A stretch of 64,000 nt of DNA from FEN-1139 sp964396375 (GCA_964396375.1 CAYNEY010000008.1:62001-126000); one strand, 5' to 3'. Counted from the stretch's first letter, positions 35,027 to 44,558 are shown. Notes: generated from the sequence alone by a model not told the origin. Program-made: numbers and translations.

Positions 35027-35917
35027 TCAGCTGGTCTTCAGCAAGGGGAACCCCAAGGCCTCCCGTTGGGCCAGATAGGCAGCGGCGACCGCGCGCGCCA
35101 GGGTGCGGACCCGAAGGATGAAGCGCTGTCGCTCGGTGACCCCAATCGCTCCACGGGCATCGAGGACGTTGAAGGCGTGAGCCGCCTTGACCACGAAGTC
35201 GTAGGCGGGAAGCACCAGCTTCTGGGTTGGGTCTTCACTCCGACCGAGCAGCCTCCCGGCCTCGGCCTCGGCGTGATCGAAGGCCGCGAAGTGCTGGGCG
35301 ATCTGGGCCTCTTCGAAGTTGTAGGTGGACCACTCCCACTCCGCTCGTCGATACAGATCTCCGTAGCTGGTGGTGGCGTTGTACCTGAGGTCGTAAACGT
35401 TGTCGACGTCCTGCAGGTACATGGCGATACGCTCGAGTCCATAGGTGAGCTCGCCAGACACAGGACGACAATCGAAGCCGCCCACTTGCTGGAAGTAGGT
35501 GAACTGGGAAATCTCGAGTCCATCCAACCACACCTGCCAACCGAGACCCCATGCACCAAGAGTCGGACTCTCCCAGTCATCTTCGATGAACCGCACATCG
35601 TGCTCGAGAGGCTTGGTCCCGAGCGCCTCCAACGACTCCAAGTACTGATCCTGGATGTCGACCGGATTTGGCTTCAAGATCACCTGGAACTGGTGGAATT
35701 GTTGGAGCCGATTCGGGTTGTCGCCGTAGCGTCCGTCCGTTGGGCGACGCGAGGGCTCGACATAGGCCACGCTGAACGGCTCTGGGCCAAGCGCTCTGAG
35801 GAAGGTCGCCGGGTTGTAGGTGCCCGCGCCAACCTCGGAGTTGTAGGGTTGAACGATCAGACAACCACGCTCAGCCCAGAAATTCTGGAGGGTGAGGATC
35901 AGATCTTGGAAGTACAT
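35027..35917 (-). CDS. glyQ: glycyl-tRNA synthetase alpha subunit
   Basis: This 296-residue protein matches the class II alpha subunit of the bacterial heterotetrameric glycyl-tRNA synthetase from end to end (FQDLILTLQNFWAERGC at the start, LQQFHQFQVILKP in the middle, GLERIAMYLQ near motif 3). The alpha subunit makes glycyl-adenylate; the beta subunit (glyS) binds tRNA. In many bacteria glyS follows glyQ directly, but here glgA follows instead, so glyS must lie outside the window. Confidence 0.96.
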   Translation of the reverse strand: MYFQDLILTLQNFWAERGCLIVQPYNSEVGAGTYNPATFLRALGPEPFSVAYVEPSRRPTDGRYGDNPNRLQQFHQFQVILKPNPVDIQDQYLESLEALGTKPLEHDVRFIEDDWESPTLGAWGLGWQVWLDGLEISQFTYFQQVGGFDCRPVSGELTYGLERIAMYLQDVDNVYDLRYNATTSYGDLYRRAEWEWSTYNFEEAQIAQHFAAFDHAEAEAGRLLGRSEDPTQKLVLPAYDFVVKAAHAFNVLDARGAIGVTERQRFILRVRTLARAVAAAYLAQREALGFPLLKTS

Positions 35918-36071
35918 GGCAAGGAGTGCCCCCTCGAGACCAAGGGCCGAGGACGCCGGCCGACACTACCAGGTTTTTTGCCGAAGCGGCCCGTTCGGCC
36001 ACAAAAGGAGTGCGGTCACCCGGTCGGCCACGCCTTTGGTTGGCCTCGAACGGCTTGCCAGTCCGACCTTG

Positions 36072-37760
36072 CTACTTGGCCCGCGCCGCCCAGATGCTCT
36101 CGTCTTCGCCATCGCGCACCGTGTAGAGAACGCCGTCGAACGGCCACATCAGCTCCGTGAACTCGATCGCGCGATCGGTGAGGTCACTTCTGATCTGAAG
36201 CTCGGTGTTGTACACGTGGAGTTTCCCGGTGCGGGTCTCTCGGTTGAAATCCGCGATGTAGCCCAGCGCAGGGGTGCGCTGGAAGAACTCGAAGCGGGAA
36301 GCCTGCACACCGCGCCCCAGTTCGATGAGCGAGGACGGATCCGCGCGGGTCAGCACTCCGAGGGTACCGAGCCCTTCCGTCACCTCGTAGAGCAGCGCGC
36401 TCTTCTCGAAGTAGCCGGCATCGGTCACACCTTCGATATCAGGATCGACCACCGGCGCCACCAACGTGCTGTCGAAGGGTACGCCGCTCGCCACCTCGGT
36501 GACCTCTCCAGTCTTGCCAACAGCCGAAAGCGTGCCGGTCGTGGCGGTGGGCTCGAGCATTGCGTAGTAGAACTCCCCCTGATCGACCAGGGCGTAATTG
36601 GAAGCTATAGCCCCGTGCACGACCTCATCGTCACTCCCATTGGTGGTAAGAAGGGTCGCGACTGAACCGTTCGGATCGAACAAGCCGGTGACGCGTGGCT
36701 CGGCTCCAATGGCGCCCGACAGAAAACGCACCAAGTTCTCACGGAACAACGCGGGGGGCTGCCCTGCCTTCTTCAACCAGATGTTCTGCGCTCCGGGTAC
36801 GGTGGCCGAGGGCTTGATGTAGAGGGCCTCGACAGAAGTCCCATCCGCAGCCACCGTGCCGCTCCGGTTCAGCACCAGAACCCGAGATACACCCTCGTCG
36901 ACCACCTCCAAACTCCCGGTGCCGGAATCGAGGACGACCAGTCGGCGGCTCGCGCAAGGAGACATGAACGAGTAGCCGGTGGCGCCAATCGAAACCTCGC
37001 AGAGATCCTCGGCAATCAGCTCCGGAGCACTGTCGAGAGCCGGGTACTTCATCAGGCGCCCCGCCTCGACCAGATGGAAGTTGGTAAGGCCGGGTGCAAC
37101 CCCGAGGATCTCGGTGACCGCCTCACCCACTCGCCCCAGTTCTTGCCGCCTCCGATCGAGTGCCACGAACTCCCCATCCTCGACGAACCAAAGCTGCGCC
37201 TCCTCCGAGACCGAGCCGCTCCAGCGCTGGAGCGCCGGACTGAGAACACGCGTCTCGCCTGCCCACGGATCGATCTCGAGCAACTGGCTCTCGGCGTCCA
37301 CCAGATACCCCGGCGGCTCCTCGAACAGCCGCGCAGGGATCTGGGCGCGCTCGATCCCTCCGTAGACCACCTCACAGTCGTGATTCACGAAATTGAGCGT
37401 GCCCCGCCCGGAAGCGTCAGTGTCAGACACGACCGCCACCAGCTGCTGCTTGTCATCCAACTTGTTGAAGACGATGCAGCGCTGAGCGATCCCGACGTCA
37501 CAACCCCCACTCCCGTCGAACGGTTGCATCCGGAGGTGCGGACCATCCGGGAGGTAACGGAACGCCACGATCACAGCGCCATCCTCGCCCCACGGATCAA
37601 CCAACATCCCCGAAAAAGACCCGTCAGCGATTTTGCGACCGGGAGCATCGTAGGTCAGAGAATCGGGCTCGAAGACATCCTGTCCGAAATCGACGAACCC
37701 CTCCCCAATCCCGCATCCGAACCCCGCCGCTCCCGCGAGCGTGAGGATCAGGCGCCTCAT
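36072..37760 (-). CDS. putative large lipoprotein, beta-rich
   Basis: About 562 residues. The ATG at 37760 gives a twin-Arg start, a hydrophobic stretch and lipobox AAGFGC; an ATG at 37793 would add 11 residues. The mature protein is rich in beta-strand repeats with Trp/Tyr/Phe (YLVDAESQLLEID, LRMQPFDGSG, VVLDSGTGSLEVV) and looks like one or more propellers, but no known family is evident. It is divergent from a small membrane protein gene and separated from glyQ by about 150 bases. Confidence 0.55.
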   Translation of the reverse strand: MRRLILTLAGAAGFGCGIGEGFVDFGQDVFEPDSLTYDAPGRKIADGSFSGMLVDPWGEDGAVIVAFRYLPDGPHLRMQPFDGSGGCDVGIAQRCIVFNKLDDKQQLVAVVSDTDASGRGTLNFVNHDCEVVYGGIERAQIPARLFEEPPGYLVDAESQLLEIDPWAGETRVLSPALQRWSGSVSEEAQLWFVEDGEFVALDRRRQELGRVGEAVTEILGVAPGLTNFHLVEAGRLMKYPALDSAPELIAEDLCEVSIGATGYSFMSPCASRRLVVLDSGTGSLEVVDEGVSRVLVLNRSGTVAADGTSVEALYIKPSATVPGAQNIWLKKAGQPPALFRENLVRFLSGAIGAEPRVTGLFDPNGSVATLLTTNGSDDEVVHGAIASNYALVDQGEFYYAMLEPTATTGTLSAVGKTGEVTEVASGVPFDSTLVAPVVDPDIEGVTDAGYFEKSALLYEVTEGLGTLGVLTRADPSSLIELGRGVQASRFEFFQRTPALGYIADFNRETRTGKLHVYNTELQIRSDLTDRAIEFTELMWPFDGVLYTVRDGEDESIWAARAK

Positions 37761-37890
37761 CCCAAGTCCGAGCGGTTGTGCCATCTGCCTCATTATAGCA
37801 AAAGTCGTGATTTGGCTCATCGGCCCAACTGAGAATTCCTGTCCTCTCCAGGACTTTCGCCCTAATCTCCGGCCTCGGGATTCCTTTCGC

Positions 37891-38178
37891 GTGCGCGACC
37901 TCGTGCCCCTCTTCGTCTCCCTCGTGCTCGGCGTGCTCCTGCCGAGTTGGATCATTCGCTACGACGAGCGTTCCCTCACACGCGAACAGCAGGAGCGAGC
38001 CTTCCTGAATTCGACCTTCTGGGTGGCCGTGGTGGTCTTCGGCCCGCTCTGTCTTCCGATCCACTTCCTCCGAACGCGCAGCACCTGGGTGGGACTCGGC
38101 CTGGGGTTGGTAGCATTGGCCGGCACGCTGGCCGCCATCGCCGGGGTGAGCACGGTTTTCTGGGTGCTCGCGGAATAA
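37891..38178 (+). CDS. small membrane protein
   Basis: About 95 residues, starting at a GTG (37891). It has three hydrophobic segments (LVPLFVSLVLGVLLPSWII, FWVAVVVFGPLCLPIHF, GLGLGLVALAGTLAAIAGVSTVFW) joined by charged loops. It precedes the moxR operon by 69 bases. No family is recognised. The frame is open further upstream, but those residues overlap the divergent lipoprotein gene and are not membrane-like. Confidence 0.45.
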   Translation: MRDLVPLFVSLVLGVLLPSWIIRYDERSLTREQQERAFLNSTFWVAVVVFGPLCLPIHFLRTRSTWVGLGLGLVALAGTLAAIAGVSTVFWVLAE

Positions 38179-38192
38179 ATTCGCCCACTCGA

Positions 38193-38222
38193 TTGTAAGG
38201 CCGGCCGCGGTCGCGCTATACG
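38193..38222 (+). promoter_or_regulatory. candidate sigma70-type promoter of the moxR-bat operon
   Basis: TTGTAA (38193-38198), an 18-base spacer, and TATACG (38217-38222) lie 25 bases upstream of the moxR ATG. Each box matches four of six consensus bases. A GTGAGGA ribosome site follows. Confidence 0.4.
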
Positions 38223-38247
38223 CGCCAACCCGAGAAGTGAGGATCCT

Positions 38248-39234
38248 ATGCAGGACGTGCGCACGCAGAACGAAATCGTCGCTCAGAAGAGCGCCTTCGT
38301 CGACGACCTCTTGGCCGAGATATCGAAGGTGATCGTCGGACAAACCGCCATGATCGAGCGGCTGCTCATCGGTTTGCTCGCAGGTGGACATGTCCTGCTC
38401 GAGGGCGTCCCCGGCCTCGCCAAGACCCTCACCGTGCGTACGCTCTGCGACGCCATTTCTGCAAAATTCGCCCGGGTACAGTTCACGCCTGATTTGCTGC
38501 CGGCCGATCTCATCGGCACCGTGATCTACGACCAACGCACCGGTGGCTTCAGCAGCAAACTCGGCCCGATCTTCGCCAACTTCGTGCTCGCGGACGAGAT
38601 CAACCGCGCCCCGGCCAAGGTGCAGAGCGCGCTGCTCGAAGCCATGCAAGAGCGCCAGGTCACCATCGGCGATCGGTCCTACCCCCTGCCCGATCCCTTC
38701 GTGGTCATGGCGACCCAGAACCCAATCGAGCAAGAGGGGACCTATCCGCTGCCCGAAGCGCAGGTCGATCGCTTCATGCTGATGGTCAAGGTAGGGTACC
38801 CGACGCGAGATCAGGAGCGCACGCTGATGGATCGGATGACCGGGCACGTCGTTGCCTCGGCCAGCGCCCGCACCACCCCGGAGCAACTCTTGGAAGCCCG
38901 CCAAGTGGTGCGGGACGTGTACGTCGACGAGCGGGTCAAAAACTACATCGTGGACGTAGTGTTCGCCACCCGCGATCCGGGGGCCGCCGGGCTGGGCGAA
39001 CTGGCTCCCCTCATCGAATACGGCGCCAGCCCACGCGCCAGCATCGCGCTCAATCTGGCGGCCCGCGCCCACGCATTCCTCCGCCATCGCGGCTACGTCA
39101 CCCCCGAGGACGTAAAGGCGATCGGGCCTGATGTGCTAAGGCACCGGGTGATCCTCTCCTACGAGGCCGAGGCCGAAGAGGTGACGGCCGAGGATCTCGT
39201 CCGGCGCGTGTTCGAGGTAGTGGAGGTGCCGTGA
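38248..39234 (+). CDS. MoxR-family AAA+ ATPase
   Basis: This 328-residue AAA+ ATPase has a variant Walker A, GVPGLAKT (~53-60), a Walker B in VLADEINRAPAK (~100-111), and the sensor-like segment MATQNPIEQEGTYPLPEAQVDRFM. MoxR proteins act as chaperone-like remodellers of VWA-domain partners. It is the first gene of the Bat-type operon, 24 bases before the DUF58 protein, with a GTGAGGA ribosome site. Family assignment is secure. Confidence 0.95.
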   Translation: MQDVRTQNEIVAQKSAFVDDLLAEISKVIVGQTAMIERLLIGLLAGGHVLLEGVPGLAKTLTVRTLCDAISAKFARVQFTPDLLPADLIGTVIYDQRTGGFSSKLGPIFANFVLADEINRAPAKVQSALLEAMQERQVTIGDRSYPLPDPFVVMATQNPIEQEGTYPLPEAQVDRFMLMVKVGYPTRDQERTLMDRMTGHVVASASARTTPEQLLEARQVVRDVYVDERVKNYIVDVVFATRDPGAAGLGELAPLIEYGASPRASIALNLAARAHAFLRHRGYVTPEDVKAIGPDVLRHRVILSYEAEAEEVTAEDLVRRVFEVVEVP

Positions 39235-39257
39235 CGCGCCACCCTGGGTTTTGAACG

Positions 39258-40139
39258 ATGATTCCTCGAGAGCTGGTCAAGGCCCTGCGCCGCATCGAGA
39301 TCACGACCAACCGGCTCGCCACCGAGCAGTTGGTTGGCAACTACACCTCTGTCTTCAAGGGGCAGGGGTTGGCCTTCCGTGAGGTGCGTCAGTATCAACC
39401 AGGCGACGACGTCCGCACCATCGACTGGAACGTCAGCGCTCGGATGCGAGACACCTACGTGAAGGTGTTCGTGGAGGAGCGTGAAATGACCGTCATGCTC
39501 CTGGTCGATCTCTCGAAGAGTCAGGAATTTGGAACCCGCGATCACAAGAAATCACGACTGGCAGCCGAGGTCGCGGCACTCTGTGCCTTCTCGGCGATCA
39601 AGAACAATGACCGGGTGGGCCTGATCCTCGGCACCGATCAGGTAGAGCGGATCGTCCCGCCCAAGAAAGGGCAGAAGCACGTGATGCGGGTGGTGCGGGA
39701 GATCCTCGGTGCCAACCCGACCCACCCCGGCACCAACCTGGCGGAAGCGCTGGAGGCGCTTTCTCGGGTGGCCAGGCGCCGCAGCGTTGCCTTCTTGATC
39801 TCGGATTTCTACGCAACGGGCTACGAGCGGGCGCTCTCACTGGCTGCGGCCCGGCATGATCTGATCCCCCTGTTCTTGGTCGACCCCCGCGACGAGGAAC
39901 TCCCGCCAGTCGGGCTGGTCACGTTCGAAGATCTGGAGACTGGGGAGGCGGTGCTGCTCGATACGCGAAGCGCGCGGGTGCGCGCCGAGTATGCCAGCCG
40001 AATGCGAGCGATGCACAAGAGCACGCTCGGGCTATTCAAGAAGCTTGGGCTCGACCACTGCGTGATCCGCACCGATCAATCTTACGTGAAACCGCTGCGC
40101 GACCTGTTCGAACGGCGGGCTCGGAGAATCCATCGATGA
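39258..40139 (+). CDS. DUF58/VWA-like protein of the MoxR operon
   Basis: This 293-residue protein is the DUF58 partner usually found beside MoxR. It has the conserved YQPGDDVRTIDWNVSAR segment and a VWA-like fold with LVDLSKSQEFG. It has no signal peptide, so it is likely cytoplasmic or membrane-peripheral. Its stop overlaps the next ATG by four bases. Its precise role is unknown; related proteins link MoxR to membrane VWA proteins. Confidence 0.9.
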   Translation: MIPRELVKALRRIEITTNRLATEQLVGNYTSVFKGQGLAFREVRQYQPGDDVRTIDWNVSARMRDTYVKVFVEEREMTVMLLVDLSKSQEFGTRDHKKSRLAAEVAALCAFSAIKNNDRVGLILGTDQVERIVPPKKGQKHVMRVVREILGANPTHPGTNLAEALEALSRVARRRSVAFLISDFYATGYERALSLAAARHDLIPLFLVDPRDEELPPVGLVTFEDLETGEAVLLDTRSARVRAEYASRMRAMHKSTLGLFKKLGLDHCVIRTDQSYVKPLRDLFERRARRIHR

Positions 40140-41290
40140 AGAGGGGCACGCTCATCGGATTCTTGGCGGTGCAGGGCTCGCTCACGCTCGGCGCCAGGCT
40201 CGCTCCTGCAGCTCCAGACGGAGCCGCCGCGCTTCCCCAGCCACCCGCCGCCCTCGCATCGCATGCCGCCGCGCTTCCCCAGCCACCCGATGCTCCTTCC
40301 TTGTGCCGCGAAGAGCTGATCGAGGGCAAGGAACGTCCGAAGCTCACCGAGCGTTTTCCAGCGAGCACGCCCGCGGGCCATGTCGCATGGCTCGAGATCA
40401 CGGTCGAGCACGGCGCCGGCGAAGCAGTGATGTCAGGGGGCGTGCGCATCCAGAAGGACAGCGACGAGCTACGAGAACTCGAGCAGAGCGGCTTCATCAT
40501 CCCAGACACCGAGGGTCCCGCACGCCCTTCGGTCACCCGGAAAGAGGAGGGAACCAAGGTCATCACTCAAGTTCGGATCCCCTTCGTGCCGCTGCCGCAG
40601 AAGCCAACCGTAACCTCTCTCACACTACCGGCTCTGCCGCTCACCTTGTCGCGGGCGAACGGGCAGCAACTCACGGTCTGCACCAGCCCGCACTCAGCCA
40701 CCATTGTCGATCCGACGGCCAACGTTCCAAACGCGACCCCGAAGCCGAACCCTCCCCTCCTCCGCCAACTCGAGGAGTGGACGAGTCTCAAGCATGGTCT
40801 CTTGATCGGTCTTCTCGGGCTGCTCCTCGGGGGGCTGCTCGCGCTACTTTGGCTCTGGTGGCGGAAGCGTGAGCGCCGGCCGAAGCCAGCCCCACCACCG
40901 CGTCCTCCCTGGGAGATCGCGCTCGAGGAGCTGGATCAGGTGCGCCGCGATGAGCTGATCGCGCTCGGGCGTTTCGCCGAACACTTCGATCGCGTCTCGG
41001 ACACACTGCGAAAATACCTCGGGGCACGCTTCGGTTTCGATGGCCTTGAATCGACCACTACCGAGACGCTGCGGCACCTTCGCCGTGCAGAGCTCGGCTC
41101 GACCACCTTCGAGACCGTCGACATCTTCCTCGGTGAGGCCGATCTGGTGAAGTTCGCGCGACGGACCCCCACCGAGGCCGACTGCGTGCTCGCGCTCTCA
41201 CGCGCCGACGCGACCATCCGCGACACGCTGCCGGCTCCGAGTCCCCCACCGGTTCCCGAAGCCAACCCGCCGAAAGAGGAGGTACGGTGA
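40136..41290 (+). CDS. Bat-operon membrane protein with DUF4381-like C-terminus
   Basis: This 384-residue protein has a signal peptide (~1-25), an Ala/Pro-rich stretch with an 8-residue duplication (AALPQPP, twice), and a periplasmic domain to ~210. One transmembrane helix follows (~221-242), with a Pro-rich linker and a helical cytoplasmic domain (WEIALEELDQVRRDELIALGRF) resembling DUF4381. The ATG at 40136 overlaps the DUF58 stop by four bases, and its stop overlaps the GTG of the next gene. It may link the cytoplasmic MoxR to the periplasmic domains; this is inference. Confidence 0.7.
   Translation: MKRGTLIGFLAVQGSLTLGARLAPAAPDGAAALPQPPAALASHAAALPQPPDAPSLCREELIEGKERPKLTERFPASTPAGHVAWLEITVEHGAGEAVMSGGVRIQKDSDELRELEQSGFIIPDTEGPARPSVTRKEEGTKVITQVRIPFVPLPQKPTVTSLTLPALPLTLSRANGQQLTVCTSPHSATIVDPTANVPNATPKPNPPLLRQLEEWTSLKHGLLIGLLGLLLGGLLALLWLWWRKRERRPKPAPPPRPPWEIALEELDQVRRDELIALGRFAEHFDRVSDTLRKYLGARFGFDGLESTTTETLRHLRRAELGSTTFETVDIFLGEADLVKFARRTPTEADCVLALSRADATIRDTLPAPSPPPVPEANPPKEEVR
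40223..40289 (+). repeat. 25-bp direct duplication in the Bat-operon gene
   Basis: A 25-base sequence encoding AALPQPP occurs at 40223-40247 and again, identically, at 40265-40289, with starts 42 bases apart. It lies in the Ala/Pro-rich N-terminal region of the gene at 40136-41290. It is a simple in-frame duplication. Confidence 0.85.
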
Positions 41291-42507
41291 GCCCTACCGT
41301 CCCAGCCCCGAAATCGGCCCCTCCGTCCACGCCTTCCTTGGGCGTTCGGAGGCGTGCCCACCCCACCGCGCTTCGACTCACCCTGATCCTCTTCTTTCTG
41401 GTGCTCGCGCTGGCCCACGTTGCCTTGTTCACGGTCGCGCCGCGTCTCACCACCTTGAGCCACGCTCACTTCATGCATCCGGCGGTGCTGTTTGGCCTGC
41501 TCGCGTTGCCGATCGTGCTTTGGCGCGGGACCTTCGGAGAAGACCGCCGGACACCACGACTACGGATGGGAAGCCTGGTCGGGCTCCAAGCTGGTCCGCC
41601 TGGGTTGCGGGTCATGTTGAGGGATCTTCCTGGTGTCCTTCGGACGGTGGCCCTCGGACTCGGTCTGGTCGCCCTGGCGCGGCCAGTCGACACCCTGCGC
41701 CCAGAGGTGACCGAAGAGTCAGGGATCGATCTGGTGCTTGCCCTCGACCTTTCGGGGTCGATGCAGGCGGTGATGGAGAACATCCCCCCCGAACTGCGCC
41801 CGCTGATCGTGACGAAATCTCCCCGGATACCGCCGCGGCGCGTGGACGCCGCGAAGGCGGTAATCCGCGACTTCGTCGCGCGGCGCAAGACCGACCGCAT
41901 CGGCGTGGTGGTGTTCGGCAAGGACACCTTCGTTCTCACGCCACCGACCCTCGACTATCAGCTCCTCGATTTTCTGGTCTCCAACATGGAACTTGGGACC
42001 ATCGACGGCAACGCCACGGCCCTCGGTGATGCCCTGGGTGCAGCCGTGGCTCGCCTGCGCCGCAGTGCATCCAAGAGCAAGGCCGTGATCCTGCTCACCG
42101 ATGGTGACAACAATTCGGGGAAGATCTCCCCGGAGTACGCGGCCGAGCTGGCGAAGAAGGGTTCGGTCCGGGTGTTCACCATCCAGATCGGCGACGGGAA
42201 CAAGGCGCGCGTCTACGTCGGTCCCTCGCTGCTCGGCGAGCCCCGCTTCGTTGAGCGCGAGTTCCCCGTGAACCCGGAGCTTCTCCGCTCCCTCGCCGAA
42301 ACCACCTCCGGTCACGCTTACGTGGCCTCCGATGCCAAAGCGCTGCTCGCCAGTTTCCACGACGTCCTCAACAAACTGGAAAAGAGCCGCTTCGAGGGCA
42401 CAATCTCGCGCTTCCACGAGCTCTTCCCGTACTTTTTGCTCCCAGCAGCGCTCCTGCTCGCGCTCGAAGCGCTCCTCCGCTCGGTTGTGCTCCGGAGGTT
42501 CCCATGA
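41287..42507 (+). CDS. BatA-like VWA-domain membrane protein
   Basis: This 406-residue protein has two N-terminal hydrophobic helices (~31-52 and ~64-80) and a VWA domain with an intact MIDAS motif, LALDLSGSM (Asp154, Ser156, Ser158). A further C-terminal membrane segment follows (FLLPAALLLALEALL). BatA-type proteins present a metal-binding VWA domain on the periplasmic face. It starts at a GTG that overlaps the upstream stop by four bases. Confidence 0.88.
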   Translation: MSPTVPAPKSAPPSTPSLGVRRRAHPTALRLTLILFFLVLALAHVALFTVAPRLTTLSHAHFMHPAVLFGLLALPIVLWRGTFGEDRRTPRLRMGSLVGLQAGPPGLRVMLRDLPGVLRTVALGLGLVALARPVDTLRPEVTEESGIDLVLALDLSGSMQAVMENIPPELRPLIVTKSPRIPPRRVDAAKAVIRDFVARRKTDRIGVVVFGKDTFVLTPPTLDYQLLDFLVSNMELGTIDGNATALGDALGAAVARLRRSASKSKAVILLTDGDNNSGKISPEYAAELAKKGSVRVFTIQIGDGNKARVYVGPSLLGEPRFVEREFPVNPELLRSLAETTSGHAYVASDAKALLASFHDVLNKLEKSRFEGTISRFHELFPYFLLPAALLLALEALLRSVVLRRFP

Positions 42508-44558
42508 GGTTCGCGGCCAGTCCCTGGCTCTTCGGTACCCTGTTTGCGCTCTTGGTGGGGGTTCTCTTCGTGATCTCGGCGCTGCTCTTGGTGCGGGCGC
42601 TCCGTCGGCTCGGGGACGAACCGTTGATCCTCTCGTTGATCACCGACCGGGTGGGACCACGGCGCGCCCTCAAGGCGGCGCTGTTCGTGGTGGCGGTGGC
42701 CCTCGCCTTCGTCGCGCTGGCACGGCCACAGTATGGGCGTGGCACACGACTGGTCCCCGCCACAAATCTGGATGTGGTGATCGCCCTCGACTACTCGAAG
42801 AGCATGTACGCCGCGGACATCGCCCCTTCCCGATCCCTCCGCGCCAAAACCGAGGTCTCTCGGTTGATCGACACCTTGCGTGGGGCGCGCTTCGGAGCCG
42901 TGGCTTTCGCTGGGGAGCCGACCAGGTTCCCCTTGACCAGCGACGGTGCTGCGATCGCCCAGTTTTTCCGGCAACTCACCCCCAACGACGTGACTCCAGG
43001 GGGCACCTCGCTCAGCCGCGCCCTCGAGGCTAGTCGCGACCTCCTCGCGCATGATCCGCTCTCGAAGAAACACGCCAAGGTGATTGTGCTGGTCACCGAT
43101 GGCGAAGATCTCGAAGGCGATCCGGTGGCAGTAGCTCGGGCCGCGCGCGATGATGGGATCACGGTACACGTGATCCAGATCGGTGGGCGCACGCCCGAGC
43201 CGATTCCGGAGGTGGGCGACGACGGCCGACCCCTGGGCATCCGACGTGATGCCGAAGGCAAACCGTTGACCACGGCCTTGAGCGCCGAGGGCGAGGCGCA
43301 GCTCACCGAGATCGCCAACGTGACAGGCGGCCGAATCGTGCGCAGCAGCTCAGGGAACACCGGCATCGAGCAGCTCACGGCGGTCATGTCACGCTGGGTC
43401 AACGAGGAGCTCTCGGAGCGGGTGGAGACGGTGTACGCGGACGTGTATCACTACCCGCTCGGGCTGGCGGTACTGCTGCTCCTGCTCGAGACCTTCGTGC
43501 CCGAAACCCGACGGCAGAGGAGCGCACTCACGCCACCGCAACCCAGTCGTCGCCCTCGCCGACGAAACCACCTCACGCGCTCAGCTGTAACGCTGCTCGG
43601 TGTAGGTCTGCTCGTGCTCAACGTCGGCTGCCGTGAGCGCGCCGAGCGGCTCTTCTTGCGCAATGCCCCCGAGGTCGACCAAGCCATCACGCTAGCCGAC
43701 GCGGACGCCGGCGCCAGCCTCTCCCTGCTCAGTCGGTATCTCATGACCGGCGAGTGTGAGAAGGGGAACATCGGCACCCCGGAATCTTTCGAGAAGAAGC
43801 CGAATGCGGCCTGGGATTTGGGTGCAGTCCTGTTTCGGGTGGCCGAGAGCCATGGCGCTCGCTTCGAAGAAGTTGGGCTAGCCCAGAGTGCGGGAGCAAC
43901 GCCACAAGGAGATGTGGCGTTGCGCGGGGAGACCATCGACTGCGCGCTCCGGGTCACGGCAGCCGTCGCTCTGCTGCCCGAGGCGGGTCGAGAACTCAGA
44001 GCCCGCGCCGATTTCCTCACCGGCAACCTGCGATTCTTGCGGGAGGAGTGGCAGGAGGCTCTCCTCGCCTACGATCGCGCGCTCCGCTTGGTCCCAGGGC
44101 TCGCCGCCGACGCGGGAGAGACACTCGGTCGCGACATTGCTTTCAACCGCGCCCTCGCGCTTCGAAACTTGAAAGAAAAACCGCCGCCGGACGGCGGCAC
44201 GGACGGAGGCAACCAACCCCCAGACGCTGGACACGATCCATCCGACGCGGGCGACCAACCCCCAGACGCTGGACACGATCCATCCGATGGCGGCAACCAA
44301 CCCCCCGATGCCGGTCAGGATCCGCCCGATGCGGGCCATCAACCTCCGGACGCCGCCAGTCCTTCGCCCAACGACCAGGAAAAAAACGACAGCGAGCCTG
44401 CGCCTCAGCCTTCCCAGAACCAACCCACACCACCGCCCTCCTCACCCGATCAAGATGAGCGCGTGCTCGACATGCTCGAGAAGACCCCCATCCTCGGTGA
44501 GCACGAAGCCAAACCGGGTACTTCGGCCCGCGCACGGAGTGGGATGGAGGACAAATGA
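42504..44558 (+). CDS. BatB-BatC fusion: VWA domain plus TPR-like region and repeat tail
   Basis: This 684-residue protein joins two things that are separate in many Bat operons. The first half is a VWA domain with a MIDAS motif (IALDYSKSM, Asp96, Ser98, Ser100) flanked by membrane helices. After a second membrane segment (LLGVGLLVLNVGC) comes a TPR-like helical region (LRFLREEWQEALLAYDRALRLV). The last ~120 residues are a Pro/Gly/Asp/Gln-rich tail made of 14-residue repeats. It overlaps both neighbours by four bases. Confidence 0.82.
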   Translation: MRFAASPWLFGTLFALLVGVLFVISALLLVRALRRLGDEPLILSLITDRVGPRRALKAALFVVAVALAFVALARPQYGRGTRLVPATNLDVVIALDYSKSMYAADIAPSRSLRAKTEVSRLIDTLRGARFGAVAFAGEPTRFPLTSDGAAIAQFFRQLTPNDVTPGGTSLSRALEASRDLLAHDPLSKKHAKVIVLVTDGEDLEGDPVAVARAARDDGITVHVIQIGGRTPEPIPEVGDDGRPLGIRRDAEGKPLTTALSAEGEAQLTEIANVTGGRIVRSSSGNTGIEQLTAVMSRWVNEELSERVETVYADVYHYPLGLAVLLLLLETFVPETRRQRSALTPPQPSRRPRRRNHLTRSAVTLLGVGLLVLNVGCRERAERLFLRNAPEVDQAITLADADAGASLSLLSRYLMTGECEKGNIGTPESFEKKPNAAWDLGAVLFRVAESHGARFEEVGLAQSAGATPQGDVALRGETIDCALRVTAAVALLPEAGRELRARADFLTGNLRFLREEWQEALLAYDRALRLVPGLAADAGETLGRDIAFNRALALRNLKEKPPPDGGTDGGNQPPDAGHDPSDAGDQPPDAGHDPSDGGNQPPDAGQDPPDAGHQPPDAASPSPNDQEKNDSEPAPQPSQNQPTPPPSSPDQDERVLDMLEKTPILGEHEAKPGTSARARSGMEDK
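44208..44354 (+). repeat. 42-bp tandem repeat encoding a 14-residue motif
   Basis: Three full 42-base units (44208-44249, 44250-44291, 44292-44333) and a half unit follow one another in frame. They encode GNQPPDAGHDPSDA-type 14-residue repeats. Units 1 and 2 share a 33-base identical stretch. The repeat lies in the periplasmic or linker tail of the BatB-BatC fusion. Unit number could vary between strains. Confidence 0.9.

Noticed and set aside
35980..35999. 6-bp inverted repeat near T- and A-runs between glyQ and a lipoprotein gene
   Set aside because: The stem is short and no T-run follows it in the direction of transcription, so it is not a convincing terminator.
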